A stretch of 64,000 bases of DNA from Planctomycetota bacterium (lineage in GTDB: Bacteria; Planctomycetota; UBA1135; UBA2386), in NCBI GenBank assembly GCA_020638735.1, contig JACKHZ010000011.1, positions 1 to 64,000 on the forward strand, read 5' to 3'. The first letter of the stretch is position 1, and every line of letters starts with the position of its first letter. Shown one piece after another: positions 45,455-58,029 of the stretch. Made by a program: the position numbers and the translations under genes. The notes beneath the pieces are model-generated. The model worked only from the letters and a program-made list of their open reading frames with translations, was not told the DNA's origin and made no database searches.

Positions 45455-47977
45455 ATGGAACCGCGTTGCGTGTCGGGGAGTCTGCGTTCGTCGTTCTCGC
45501 ACTTGTTGGCGATCGCCGCGCTGGCGTGCGCCGTACCTGCCCAGTGCACCAACCCGTGGCTGCCGTCGTCTGGCGTGCCCGGCGTGCTCGGCGGGACGCG
45601 GCTCGTGTCCGCATCGTGCCTGTGGGATCCCGACGGTGGCGGCCCGCTGTCGCCGGTGTTGGTGGTCGGCGGGGACTTCACGATCGCCGGTGGCGCGGCC
45701 GCGAACCGCATCGCGACCTTCGACCCGACGACCGGGACCTGGTCGACGCTCGGCCTCGGCTTCGACGGCGAGGTCCGCGCGGTGGCCGCGCTGCCGAACG
45801 GCGACCTGGTTGCGGCCGGCATCTTCTCGACGGCTGGCGGCAGCGTCGCGGCCAACATCGCCCGCTTCGACGGCGCGACATGGTCGCCGCTCGGAACCGG
45901 CATCCCCGGCTACGTGATCTCGCTCGCGGTGCTGCCGAACGGCGACCTGGTCGCGGGCGGCTACTTCACCTCGGCGGGCGGCGTCGCCGCTGCCAACATC
46001 GCCCGTTGGGACGGGACCAGCTGGGCGCCGCTCGGCGCCGGCATCGGCGGCGGCGACGTGCGGGCGCTGGCGGTCCTGCCGAACGGCGACCTGATCGCGG
46101 GCGGCTACTACACCTCGGCGGGCGGCGCCGCGGCGGCCAACATCGCGCGCTGGGACGGAGTCTCGTGGTCGACGCTCGGTCTCGGCCTCGACAGCTCGGT
46201 CCAGGCCCTGCTGGTGCGCAGCAACGGCGACCTCATGGCCGGCGGCTACTTCAACTACTCGGGTCCGAGCAACACCGCGTGGCTGAATCACACCGCGAGC
46301 TGGAACGGGGTTTCGTGGACGCCGGTCGGCGCGGGCGTCGCGGGTTCGGCCTTCTCGCTGGCCGAGCTGGCGAACGGTGACGTCGTCGTCGGGTGCTTCC
46401 AATCCCATGACTCGATCCTGCGGTGGAGCGGCGCCAATTGGATCGCGATGGACGACGCTTCGGATGACGTCGGCCGGGTCGTCACCCTGTGCGTGCTGCC
46501 GAACGGCGACCTGTTCGCCGGCGGCTACTTCTTCACCCTCGGCGGCACCGGCGCCGGCAGCGTCGCGCACTGGGATGGAGCGTCGTGGAACCACCTGGGC
46601 AACGGACTGACGTCACCGGTGGCGCAGCTGGCCGAGCTGGCCAACGGCAGCGTGGTCGGCTTCGGCGGGTTCACCGTCGGCCAGAGCCACCACCTCGGCG
46701 TGTGGAACGGGGCGACGTGGCAGCCGTTCCCCGCGGCGCTCGACGGCGTGAGCTGCATCGCCCGCCTGCCCGACGGTGACCTGCTGGCCGCAGGTACGTT
46801 CCCTGGGCCGGGCGGCGACGACAACCTCGCGCGGTGGAACGGCGCGAGCTGGTCGACCTTCGCCCCAGGCCTCGTCGGCACCGGCCTCTACGGTCAGGTG
46901 ACGGGCCTCGCCGTGCTGCCCGACGGCGACGTCGTCGCCTGCGGTTCCTTCCCGCAGCGCCTCGCCGTCTGGAACGGCTCCGCGTGGTCTTCGCTCGGGA
47001 CGGTCACGGGGCCGTCGCCGAACGTGCTGATGATGGCCGTGACCGCCAACGGCGACCTCGTCGTGGCGGGCTACTTCGACTCGATCGGCGGCGTCGCCGC
47101 CAGCAACATCGCGCGGTGGAACGGCAGCGTCTGGGCGCCGCTCGGTCCGGGGCTGACCCTGCCGCTGTTCAGCGGATCCATCACGGCACTGGCCGGCCTG
47201 CCGAACGGCGACGTCGTCGTCGGCGGCACCTTCTTGATCGGTGGGACGTTCCTCGGCACGCTCGTGCGCTGGGACGGCACCGCGTGGTCCGCCTTCGGCA
47301 CCGGGCCCAGCAGCTATCCGTTCGCCGTGGTGGGCTTGCCGAATGGCGATCTGGTCGTCGGCGGCAACTTCGCCAGCGCGGGAGGTGTGCCAGCGAACTT
47401 CATCGCGCGCTGGAACGGCTCGGCGTGGTCTGCCTTCGGCGCGGGCACCGACGCGCAGGTGTATTCCCTCGCGATGCGGGCGAACGGCGACGTGCTGGTC
47501 GGCGGGAGCTTCGCGTCGGTCGACGGCACCGTGTCGCCGTTCTTCGCCGAGATCACGACGACGTGTCCGGCGACGGCCGTCGCCTCGGGGCCCGGCTGCA
47601 CCGGCAGCGGCGGTCCGAACGAGTTGACCGCGACGGCGCTGCCGTGGCTCGGCGCGACGTTCCGCGCGCGCGCGACCGGCCTGCCGTCGTCGTCGCTGGC
47701 GCTGATCGCGACCGGCGTGACGCCGTTGGCGCTGCCGTTGCCGCAGCTGCTGCCGCAGGGTTTGCCCGGCTGCACGGCGTGGCTGCTCGCCGATGTGCTC
47801 GGTGTCGCGCTGCCGATCGCGGGTGAGGTGACGACCCAGATCGCCGTGCCGAACGCGCCGCTGCTGGTCGGCGCGCAGCTCCACCAGCAGGTGTTGTCGT
47901 TCGTCTTCGACGCGTCCGGCGACCTGGTCGAGTTGACGAGCAGCAACGCGCTGACGATCACGCCCGGCGTCTTCTGA
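45455..47977 (+). CDS. Secreted beta-propeller protein with 14 repeats
   Basis: This is 840 residues from ATG 45455, five bases after a GGAGG Shine-Dalgarno. It has a signal peptide (LLAIAALACAVPAQ). About 14 repeat units of 42-52 residues follow, each of the form NGDLVAGGYFTSAGG, then NIARWDGTSWAPLG and a hydrophobic ALAVLP strand. Fourteen units would make two seven-bladed propellers. Kelch-like and delta-60-type relatives bind proteins or glycans outside the cell. The last 130 residues, from GPGCTGSGGPNELTATALPW, are the Cys/Gly C-terminal domain also seen in the protein at 13809-15449. The protein is most likely attached to or released from the cell surface. Confidence 0.88.
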   Translation: MEPRCVSGSLRSSFSHLLAIAALACAVPAQCTNPWLPSSGVPGVLGGTRLVSASCLWDPDGGGPLSPVLVVGGDFTIAGGAAANRIATFDPTTGTWSTLGLGFDGEVRAVAALPNGDLVAAGIFSTAGGSVAANIARFDGATWSPLGTGIPGYVISLAVLPNGDLVAGGYFTSAGGVAAANIARWDGTSWAPLGAGIGGGDVRALAVLPNGDLIAGGYYTSAGGAAAANIARWDGVSWSTLGLGLDSSVQALLVRSNGDLMAGGYFNYSGPSNTAWLNHTASWNGVSWTPVGAGVAGSAFSLAELANGDVVVGCFQSHDSILRWSGANWIAMDDASDDVGRVVTLCVLPNGDLFAGGYFFTLGGTGAGSVAHWDGASWNHLGNGLTSPVAQLAELANGSVVGFGGFTVGQSHHLGVWNGATWQPFPAALDGVSCIARLPDGDLLAAGTFPGPGGDDNLARWNGASWSTFAPGLVGTGLYGQVTGLAVLPDGDVVACGSFPQRLAVWNGSAWSSLGTVTGPSPNVLMMAVTANGDLVVAGYFDSIGGVAASNIARWNGSVWAPLGPGLTLPLFSGSITALAGLPNGDVVVGGTFLIGGTFLGTLVRWDGTAWSAFGTGPSSYPFAVVGLPNGDLVVGGNFASAGGVPANFIARWNGSAWSAFGAGTDAQVYSLAMRANGDVLVGGSFASVDGTVSPFFAEITTTCPATAVASGPGCTGSGGPNELTATALPWLGATFRARATGLPSSSLALIATGVTPLALPLPQLLPQGLPGCTAWLLADVLGVALPIAGEVTTQIAVPNAPLLVGAQLHQQVLSFVFDASGDLVELTSSNALTITPGVF

Positions 47978-48003
47978 CGTCTGCTCCTCGACCGTCGCGC
48001 AGC

Positions 48004-49509
48004 TCAGGACAGCGCGACCGACAGCAGGTCGATCTCGGCGGCGGCGTCGGCGAGGTCGAGGCGCAGGAACTGCACGACGTCCGGCAGCTCGGGGTTGCCG
48101 TCGAGCGCGACGCGCACCGTGTGCACCCGACCGTCGTTCTGCAGCGGGAACTTGACCGAGCACGGCTCGGTGAAGGTCTCGTGCGCCGGGCCCTTGAAGA
48201 ACACCTGCCCGGTCAGCGCGTCGACCGCGTGCTCCGGCGCGTGCACGCGCAGCTCCAGAACGAGCTCCCGCACCGGGCGCAGCAGGCACGGCATCACGAC
48301 CCACGGGTCGTCGCCGGTGGCGCGCCAGCAGAAGCCCGGCCCGGCGCCGTCGCGCGGCACCAGCTGCTCGTTGGGCCAGAAGCCGCGCTGCATATCGCGT
48401 CGGCGCAGGTCGAAGCGGTCCTGTTCCCAGCGGTCGGGCAGGTAGAGACGGTCACGCAGCGCGAGGCAGGCGGCGGCCGCGCCGGCCGGAAGCGTCGCGG
48501 TGCGGGCCACCAGCTGCTCGCGCTCCAGCGGGGCGGCGTCGGTGACGAAGTCCGGGATCTCGTCACGAAGCGGGTAGCGCTGGCCGCTGTCGGCGCCGCG
48601 CAGCGCGTCGCCGTCGCGCCGCAGCACAGCACCGGTCATCGGTTCGCGCAGCGCGGCGAAGAACTGCTGCTGGCGCTGGGCATCGGGCGGCGCGGCCAGC
48701 TCGCCGGGCACGACGGTCGTGGACAGCAGCAGCTCGAGCAGCTCTTCGTCGCTGTGGCGCCGCTCGCGGCGGCGCAGCTCGAGCGGCGCGACCAACGCCA
48801 CGCCCATCGCCGGTGGCGCCATCGTCTCGCTGCGGGTGTGCGCGAGGATCCAGCGCCTGGCCTCGTCGCGCGACAGGTTCTCCTGGGTCGGCGGCCCGTC
48901 GCACTGCGGCGTCATCACGGCGCCCGGCAGGCAGGCGGCGAAGTCGTCGGGGTGGAACAGGTTGCGCTCCATGTGCGGCCAACCCGGCCGCTTGAACAGG
49001 TAGGCGTCGATCGCGCCGCGGTCGTAGCGCACCTCTTCGGTGGTCAGGATCAGCGCTCGCCGCGCGACGCGGCGCAGCTCGAGCATCGTCTCGACCGGGC
49101 TCTCGACGTGCTCGAGGACCTCGCTGCAGACGACCACGTCGAACGCGCCGTCGGCGAACGGCAGCCGCGCGCAGTCGACCGCCGCGCCCGGCACGCCGAA
49201 CAGCTCACGCGCGCGACGGCACGCCTCCAGCGACAGGTCGCTGGTCGCGCACCGCGCGCCGAAGATGCGGCTGACGACGTGCGCGAGGTAGCCCTCGGCG
49301 CCGCCGACGTCGAGCATGGTGTCGAACTCGAGGCCGTCGAGCGCGCGCAGGATGCGCAGGAACCGGCAGAGCCGCGCCACGTGGTTGCCTTCGCCGGCCG
49401 GATGACCGAGGCCGTAGACCGGCATGTGGGCGAAGTAGTGCCCCTCCGGCGTGCGCATGCGGAAGCGGTTGTCGAGCCAGCCGCGCGTGACCTGCGTGTA
49501 GGAACCCAT
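48004..49509 (-). CDS. SAM-dependent methyltransferase with degenerate Trm112-like and beta-sandwich regions
   Basis: This is 501 residues. Residues 40-180 form a class I methyltransferase (motif I MLDVGGAEGYLAHVV, acidic ATSDLSLEAC, motif IV DVVVCSEVLEHVESP). After a helical stretch, residues 285-330 (LREPMTGAVLRRDGDALRG, then YPLRDEIPDFV) copy the pattern of Trm112/UPF0434 domains but lack their cysteines. The C-terminal 130 residues form a probable beta sandwich (ELVLELRVHAPEHAVDALTG). The substrate is unknown; such proteins often sit in surface-glycan or lipid loci. The gene is convergent with the propeller gene, 26 bp apart. Confidence 0.85.
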   Translation of the reverse strand: MGSYTQVTRGWLDNRFRMRTPEGHYFAHMPVYGLGHPAGEGNHVARLCRFLRILRALDGLEFDTMLDVGGAEGYLAHVVSRIFGARCATSDLSLEACRRARELFGVPGAAVDCARLPFADGAFDVVVCSEVLEHVESPVETMLELRRVARRALILTTEEVRYDRGAIDAYLFKRPGWPHMERNLFHPDDFAACLPGAVMTPQCDGPPTQENLSRDEARRWILAHTRSETMAPPAMGVALVAPLELRRRERRHSDEELLELLLSTTVVPGELAAPPDAQRQQQFFAALREPMTGAVLRRDGDALRGADSGQRYPLRDEIPDFVTDAAPLEREQLVARTATLPAGAAAACLALRDRLYLPDRWEQDRFDLRRRDMQRGFWPNEQLVPRDGAGPGFCWRATGDDPWVVMPCLLRPVRELVLELRVHAPEHAVDALTGQVFFKGPAHETFTEPCSVKFPLQNDGRVHTVRVALDGNPELPDVVQFLRLDLADAAAEIDLLSVALS

Positions 49510-49542
49510 CGGCCGGCGAGCATACGTCGCCGTCCGCGACCG

Positions 49543-51288
49543 TCACTCGCGGACCTTCTGCCACTTGCGCCGGCGCAGGTCGACGGTGCGCTGCTGCAGG
49601 TCGCTCAGCCGCTCGACGTCGGCCTTGACGGTGCGGCCGCGGCGGTGCACGCGCACCACGTGGCAGAGGCCGAGGCCCTGCACGTCGAGCCAGTCGCCGC
49701 GCTCGACGGTCGCGGTGGCATCGGCTGGATCGTCGCCTTCCGGTGCGGCGCCGACCGCCGCCCGCCGGTCGACGCGCGGCACCGGCACGGTCTGCGGCAG
49801 GTGTGCGTCCTGCCACTTCGCCGCGTCGGTGCAGACGTCGCAGGCGCCGCAGCCGACCTCGTCCCCGTCGTCGTCGACGAAGTCGTCGTCGAAGCCGAAG
49901 TGCGAGTGGATCGTCGCCTTGCGGCAGTGCATCTCGGTCGCGTAGCGCACCATGCGGAGCAGGCCCATCAGGTCGTTCTGCCGCTTGTCGTCGGGCAGCC
50001 AGTCGGCGAGCTCGTCGTCGTCGGGCACGCGCGCCAGCGCGAGGTCGTGGCCGGGTTCGCCGGTGGTGCAGCCGGCGCTGCGCAGCAGACGCAGCACGGT
50101 GTCGACGCGGCCGTCGTGGCGGTTCTTGTGCAGCAGCGCGTCGCGCAGCGTGTCGACGTCGGCGGCGTGCAGGCGGTCGCCGAGCTGCTCCATGTGGTCG
50201 ATCAGCTCGCGGGCGAACGCGGCGGTCGGGTTGGCCCACTCGGCGAAGTTGCGCTGGATGACGAGGTCCTCCTCGCGGTACAGCAGCTCGCAGAACGCGC
50301 CGTCGCCGTCGCGGCCGGCGCGGCCGACCTCCTGGTAGTAGGCCTCGAGCGTGCGCGGCAGCTGCCAGTGCACGATGGCGCGGATGTCGGCCTTGTCGAC
50401 GCCCATGCCGAACGCATTGGTCGCCAGCATCAGCGCGTCGCGGCTGGCTTGGAAGCGCGCCTGCTGCGTGCGTCGTTCGTGCGCCGACAGGTCGCCGTGG
50501 TAGACCATCGGCTGCAGCCCGCGCCGCTGCAGCTCGCCCTCGAGCCAGCGCAGGTCCTTGATCAGCGCGCAGTAGACGATCGCCGGACCGCCGGTGCGCT
50601 CGAGCACGGCGCTGAGCCGCTCGAGCTTGTCCTGGTCGTCGGGCGCCTCGTGCACCGACAGGAACAGGTTGTCGCGGTCGACGCCGGTGTGGAACAACGG
50701 CGCGTCGTCGAGGCCGAGCGTCGCGCGGATGTCGCGCTGGACCTGCGGCGTCGCGGTCGCCGTCAGCGCCAGGCACGGCGGGTCGCCGAGCGCGCGCCGG
50801 ACCTCGCCGAGCCGCAGGTAGTCGGGGCGGAAGTCGTGGCCCCACTGGCTCAGGCAGTGCGCCTCGTCGATCGCCAGCCGCGCCACGCCGCGGGCGCGGA
50901 TGCGATCGAGGAAACCGGTCACGCGGAAGCGTTCGGGCGTGCAGAACAGCAGCTTCACGTCGCCGCGCTCGACGGCGGCGAGCCGCGCGTCGCGTTCGCT
51001 GCGCTCCAGCATGCTGTGCACGCAGGTCGCCGGCAGCTCGCGGTGGCGCAGCGCCGCCACCTGGTCGTCCATCAGCGCGATCAGCGGGGAGACGACGACC
51101 GTCAGGCCTTCGCCGACGAACGACGGCAGCTGGTAGCAGAGCGACTTGCCGTCACCGGTCGCCATCAGCACCAGCGCCGAGCCGCCGCGCAGGAAGTGAG
51201 AGCAGATCTCCCGCTGGGGGCCGCGGAAGGCGGAGAAGCCGTAGAGGCGCCGCAGGGCTGCGTCGAGGTCGGGGTCGGGGCCTGGCAC
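49543..51288 (-). CDS. recQ: RecQ-family ATP-dependent DNA helicase
   Basis: This is 581 residues from GTG 51288, which gives a normal N-terminus (LDAALRRLYGFSAFRGPQRE). Longer upstream starts add Arg/Ser-rich sequence that overlaps the promoter of the divergent gene. Helicase motif I is ATGDGKS (43-49), where the family mostly has TGGGKS. Motif II is IDEAHCLSQWGHDFRPDY; the later motifs include TNAFGMGVDKADIR and YYQEVGRAGRDG. Zinc-binding cysteines appear in CGACDVC. The C-terminus has a short winged-helix-like part and no HRDC domain. It unwinds 3'-5' in recombination and repair. Confidence 0.93.
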   Translation of the reverse strand: MPGPDPDLDAALRRLYGFSAFRGPQREICSHFLRGGSALVLMATGDGKSLCYQLPSFVGEGLTVVVSPLIALMDDQVAALRHRELPATCVHSMLERSERDARLAAVERGDVKLLFCTPERFRVTGFLDRIRARGVARLAIDEAHCLSQWGHDFRPDYLRLGEVRRALGDPPCLALTATATPQVQRDIRATLGLDDAPLFHTGVDRDNLFLSVHEAPDDQDKLERLSAVLERTGGPAIVYCALIKDLRWLEGELQRRGLQPMVYHGDLSAHERRTQQARFQASRDALMLATNAFGMGVDKADIRAIVHWQLPRTLEAYYQEVGRAGRDGDGAFCELLYREEDLVIQRNFAEWANPTAAFARELIDHMEQLGDRLHAADVDTLRDALLHKNRHDGRVDTVLRLLRSAGCTTGEPGHDLALARVPDDDELADWLPDDKRQNDLMGLLRMVRYATEMHCRKATIHSHFGFDDDFVDDDGDEVGCGACDVCTDAAKWQDAHLPQTVPVPRVDRRAAVGAAPEGDDPADATATVERGDWLDVQGLGLCHVVRVHRRGRTVKADVERLSDLQQRTVDLRRRKWQKVRE

Positions 51289-51455
51289 GGCGCGGCACCT
51301 TACCACGGCGCCTTCGGGTGCGCCGTGCCCTGATCGGCCCGGTGCCGAGGGGCATTGCGCATCGCGGGCAGGAGTCGAAGACCGCGCATCCGATGAGCGT
51401 TCGACCTCGCGTCGACCCCTGCTATGGTGGGCGCGACACGCCGCCACGTCCCTCG

Positions 51456-53186
51456 ATGTCCACCAGCATCCGTCCGCAACCGTCGCCCAGCATCGTGGCG
51501 CTGCTCGTCGCGGTGGTGATGGTGGTCGCCAACCTGTTCGAGCCGCTGACGGTCGACGACGTCTGCCACCACTACTACGCCGAACAGGTCGCGCGCGACC
51601 CGCTGCACCCGTTCGAGTTCACCACCGTCTGGCACCAGCGGCCGGTCGCTGCGTGGACGGTGATGGTGGCGCCGGTCAACTCGTACTACTGGGCGCCGGG
51701 GCTCCTGCTGTGCGACGCGCTGCTGCCGCCGGAGTGGCAGACGGTCGGCTGGCACCTGTGGTACCTGCCGGTCTACTTCCTGTTCTGCCGGAGCCTGCTG
51801 GCGCTGTTGCGGCGGTGGGTGAAGCGCGGCAGCGGCACGATGCTGTGCGCGATCGCGCTCGGCGGCGCCGTGCTGCCGGGCCTCAACCTGCTGCTCGAGG
51901 TGCCGATGCTGTCGCTCGGGCTCGCGGGACTGGTCGTGGTGCTGCGGGCGATGGACCGCCGCAGCGTGCCGTTGGCGCTGTGCGCCGGGGCGCTGTGGGG
52001 CCTCGCCTTCCAGACCAAGTACTCGGCGATGGCGTTCTTCGCGCCGTGGTTCCTGCAGGCGCTGCTGCGCTGGCGCTGGCGCGAGTTCGTCATCGGCGGG
52101 GTCACCGCGGCGGCGGTCGCGCTCGGCATCGAGGGGCTCGTGTCGCTGTCGCACGGCGGCGGCTCCTACTTCCTCGAGCAGCTGCAGCTGTCGCAGATCC
52201 GCTCCTGGTCGCAGCTGATCCGCGGCATGTTCGTCCAGGTCGGCGGGCTCGGCGCCCCGGCGGCGCTGCTCGGGCTGCTGGGGCTCGGCGCGCCGCGCTG
52301 GGTCTTTCGCGCCGCGCTGGCGATCTACGGCGGCGGCCTGCTGACCGTGGCGATGCTGACCGATCCAGAACGCCGCTCGCTGGCCGAAGGGGCGCCGGAC
52401 TCGATCGCCTACCTGCTGATGGCGCTGTTGACCTGGAGCGTGCTGCTGGCGGTGTTCGCGGTGCTGCTGCGCGGCGGTCTCGGTGGGCTGCGCGGGCTCC
52501 GCGTGGTCGGGACGCGGCGCATCCGGCTGTTCCTGGTCTGCTGGTTCGTCGCCGAGGTCGCGTCGTCGTTCGTCGTCTCGCCGTTCCCGGCGGCGCGTCG
52601 GGTGCTGATGGTGGTCGTCGCGGCGACGGTCGCCGCGGGCTGGCTCGCGGTGCGAAGGGTCGGCGTCAACGGCGCCGTGCGCGGCGTCGCCGTCGGCAGC
52701 GTCGCGCTGGGCCTGTTGCTGCAGGCGATCGACTATCTCGAAGGCTACGCGTGGGTGCAGGCGGCGCGCGACACGAGGACGTGGTGGAGCGAACACGCTC
52801 CCGAGCACAAGCTCTACTACACCGGCGGCTGGGGCTTCGAGTTCTACGCGCCGCGCGCCGGGCTGCCGCCGTTCCTGCGCGGCGAGACGGTGCTCGAGCC
52901 CGGCGACCTGATCGCGGTCGGCTCGATCGACGGCAGCGAGAACCCGTGGTTCGAGTGGAGCGACAAGCTCGAAGAAGTGACCACGCTCTCGTGCGGCACC
53001 GACGGCTTCCCGCTGTCGACGCAGTTCTGCTACTACTCGGGGCGGCGGCCGGTGGACCACCAGTACGGTCCGCGCTTCGTGGTCTGGATCGTCCGCGCCA
53101 CCGAGCGGCTGCCGAGCAGCGATCTGGTGGTGCGGCCGGACCAGTGGCACACACCCTCGCAGGTGCGGGAGATGAACCGGCGCTAG
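51456..53186 (+). CDS. Multi-pass membrane protein, GT-C glycosyltransferase-like
   Basis: This is 576 residues from ATG 51456. About ten to twelve hydrophobic segments fill residues 12-430 (SIVALLVAVVMVVANLFEPL, ALGGAVLPGLNLLLEVPMLS, AFFAPWFLQALLRW). The first outer loop carries TVDDVCHHYYAEQVARDP, with paired acidic residues as in ArnT/PMT-type GT-C enzymes that use polyprenyl-phosphate sugars. An outer C-terminal domain of about 150 residues follows (HKLYYTGGWGFEFYAPRAG). It likely transfers a sugar to a protein or lipid outside the membrane. The family is inferred from topology and the first loop. The gene is divergent from recQ and convergent with valS. Confidence 0.78.
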   Translation: MSTSIRPQPSPSIVALLVAVVMVVANLFEPLTVDDVCHHYYAEQVARDPLHPFEFTTVWHQRPVAAWTVMVAPVNSYYWAPGLLLCDALLPPEWQTVGWHLWYLPVYFLFCRSLLALLRRWVKRGSGTMLCAIALGGAVLPGLNLLLEVPMLSLGLAGLVVVLRAMDRRSVPLALCAGALWGLAFQTKYSAMAFFAPWFLQALLRWRWREFVIGGVTAAAVALGIEGLVSLSHGGGSYFLEQLQLSQIRSWSQLIRGMFVQVGGLGAPAALLGLLGLGAPRWVFRAALAIYGGGLLTVAMLTDPERRSLAEGAPDSIAYLLMALLTWSVLLAVFAVLLRGGLGGLRGLRVVGTRRIRLFLVCWFVAEVASSFVVSPFPAARRVLMVVVAATVAAGWLAVRRVGVNGAVRGVAVGSVALGLLLQAIDYLEGYAWVQAARDTRTWWSEHAPEHKLYYTGGWGFEFYAPRAGLPPFLRGETVLEPGDLIAVGSIDGSENPWFEWSDKLEEVTTLSCGTDGFPLSTQFCYYSGRRPVDHQYGPRFVVWIVRATERLPSSDLVVRPDQWHTPSQVREMNRR

Positions 53187-53194
53187 CGTGCGTA

Positions 53195-53218
53195 CGCCGG
53201 GGCGGTGTCGCCCCGGCG
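53195..53218. terminator. Perfect 10-bp stem-loop between convergent genes
   Basis: CGCCGGGGCG (53195-53204), loop GTGT, then CGCCCCGGCG (53209-53218) lie exactly in the 36-bp gap between the stop codons of the membrane-protein gene and valS. The symmetry and position suit a two-way terminator, though no T tract flanks it. Confidence 0.6.
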
Positions 53219-53222
53219 GACG

Positions 53223-56522
<3,300 letters not shown>

Positions 56523-56592
56523 CTCAGGGCGAGCACGGTAGCGTCTCGACGCGGTGGAGGCACGCGCCCGGTGCCGTGGTTAGGATCCGCCG

Positions 56593-57366
56593 ATGGATTC
56601 CGACCCGACGCGCCGCACCTGGCTGCAGCGCCTGCGCAGCATTGGTCCGGCCTGGCCGCTGGTGATGGCGGCGATGTCGCTGCCGATGGTCGGCCTGATC
56701 GTCTGCGTGGCCACGGCGTCGACGTGGCTCGGCTGGTTCGACGGCGGCGCCGGCAGCATCGTGACCTTCTGGCTCGTCGGCTCGTTGCTCGCCGCCTACT
56801 GCTTGCTGCCGACCCACGCGACGTCGCTGAGCGCGGGCTACCTGTTCGGCGCCTGGCTCGGCGTCACGGTGGCGTGGTTGGTGGTGCTGCTGTCGGCCGT
56901 GATCGCGTTCGCCACCTGGCAGCGGCTGTGTGCGGCGCGCGCCGTGCAGGCGCTGGCCGACCGGCCGCGGGCGCGCGCGATCCACGAGGCGCTGCTCGGG
57001 CAGGGGACCCGACGCACGATGTGGCTGATCACGCTGCTGCGCCTGTCGCCGTTGATGCCGTTCGCGTTCACCAACGTGCTGCTGGCGGCGTTCGGCGTGC
57101 GGCCGTTCGTGTTCCTGTTCGCGACGATGGTCGGCATCACGCCGCGCGCGGTGGCGGTGGCGCTGATCGGCGCCGAGTTCGCCGAGCTGCGGCACCTCGA
57201 CTGGGACAAGGTGGAGACGCCGCCGTGGATCACGATCCTGTCGGTGGTGGCGACGGCGCTGGTGGTGGTGCTGATCGGTCGGCTGTCGCAGCGGGCGCTG
57301 CGGCGCGCGTTGCCGCCCGCGCACGCCGGCGACGGCGGGGTGTCGGTGGGGGACGCGGCACGGTGA
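56593..57366 (+). CDS. TVP38/TMEM64 family membrane protein
   Basis: This is 257 residues with five or six membrane segments. The VTT/SNARE-associated domain signature is visible as LSAGYLFGAWLGVTVAWLVV and LLRLSPLMPFAFTNVLLAAFGV, then FLFATMVGITPRAV. Relatives (DedA, YdjX/TVP38) act in membrane lipid handling and proton-dependent homeostasis. The gene overlaps acpH by GTGA, so the two are coupled. It is divergent from valS, 70 bp apart. Confidence 0.9.
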   Translation: MDSDPTRRTWLQRLRSIGPAWPLVMAAMSLPMVGLIVCVATASTWLGWFDGGAGSIVTFWLVGSLLAAYCLLPTHATSLSAGYLFGAWLGVTVAWLVVLLSAVIAFATWQRLCAARAVQALADRPRARAIHEALLGQGTRRTMWLITLLRLSPLMPFAFTNVLLAAFGVRPFVFLFATMVGITPRAVAVALIGAEFAELRHLDWDKVETPPWITILSVVATALVVVLIGRLSQRALRRALPPAHAGDGGVSVGDAAR

Positions 57367-57968
57367 ACTGGCTGGCGCACCTGCGCCTCGGCGTGCCGAG
57401 CGCAGCCGGCGACGACGCGGCGCGCGAATGGCTGGGCAACCTCGCCGGCGACTTCGTGCGCGGCGTCGACCTCTTGGCGCTCGACCCGGCGGTGGTGCGC
57501 GGCGTGCACCTGCACCGCGCGGTCGACCGGTTCGTCGACGCGCACCCGGTGGTGCGGCGCAGTCGCGAACGGCTCGTCGGGCCGCTGCGGCGCTTCGGCG
57601 GCGTCGCCGTCGACGTCTTCTACGACCACTTCCTGGCCCGCGACTGGGCCACGCACGGCGACGGCCGCGCGCTCGACGCGTTCGTCTGCGACGCCCACGC
57701 CGCGCTGCAGCGGCACCGCGAGGCGCTGCCGACGCCGCTCGCGGCGCTGGTGCCGCGCTTCGTGCAGAGCGGTTGGCTCGAGGCCTACGCGACCGTCGAC
57801 GGCCTGGGCAGGGTGCTCGGCATGATGGCGCAGCGCCGGCCGCGGGCGCAGTCGCTGCTCGCCGCGGCCGACGCGCTGCGCGGCGACTACGACGCGTTCG
57901 GCGACGACTTCGCGGCGTTGTGGCCGGAGCTGTGTGCGTTCGTCGCCGCGCAGCGCGGCCGCACGTAG
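57363..57968 (+). CDS. acpH: Acyl carrier protein phosphodiesterase
   Basis: This is 201 residues from GTG 57363, overlapping the previous stop. Conserved features of the AcpH (DUF479) family, an HD-like fold: NWLAHLRLG, GNLAGDFVRG, HLHRAVDRFVDAHP and VFYDHFLARDW, with the expected metal-binding His and Asp. The enzyme removes 4'-phosphopantetheine from acyl carrier protein, giving apo-ACP. The window also holds a carrier-protein NRPS at 7012, but nothing ties the two. Confidence 0.92.
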   Translation: MNWLAHLRLGVPSAAGDDAAREWLGNLAGDFVRGVDLLALDPAVVRGVHLHRAVDRFVDAHPVVRRSRERLVGPLRRFGGVAVDVFYDHFLARDWATHGDGRALDAFVCDAHAALQRHREALPTPLAALVPRFVQSGWLEAYATVDGLGRVLGMMAQRRPRAQSLLAAADALRGDYDAFGDDFAALWPELCAFVAAQRGRT

Positions 57969-58029
57969 GTCGGCGTTGTCGCGGCGCGCTGTTGTCGTCG
58001 ACGGCCGCCGCGGGTATCTCGGCGGCCCG

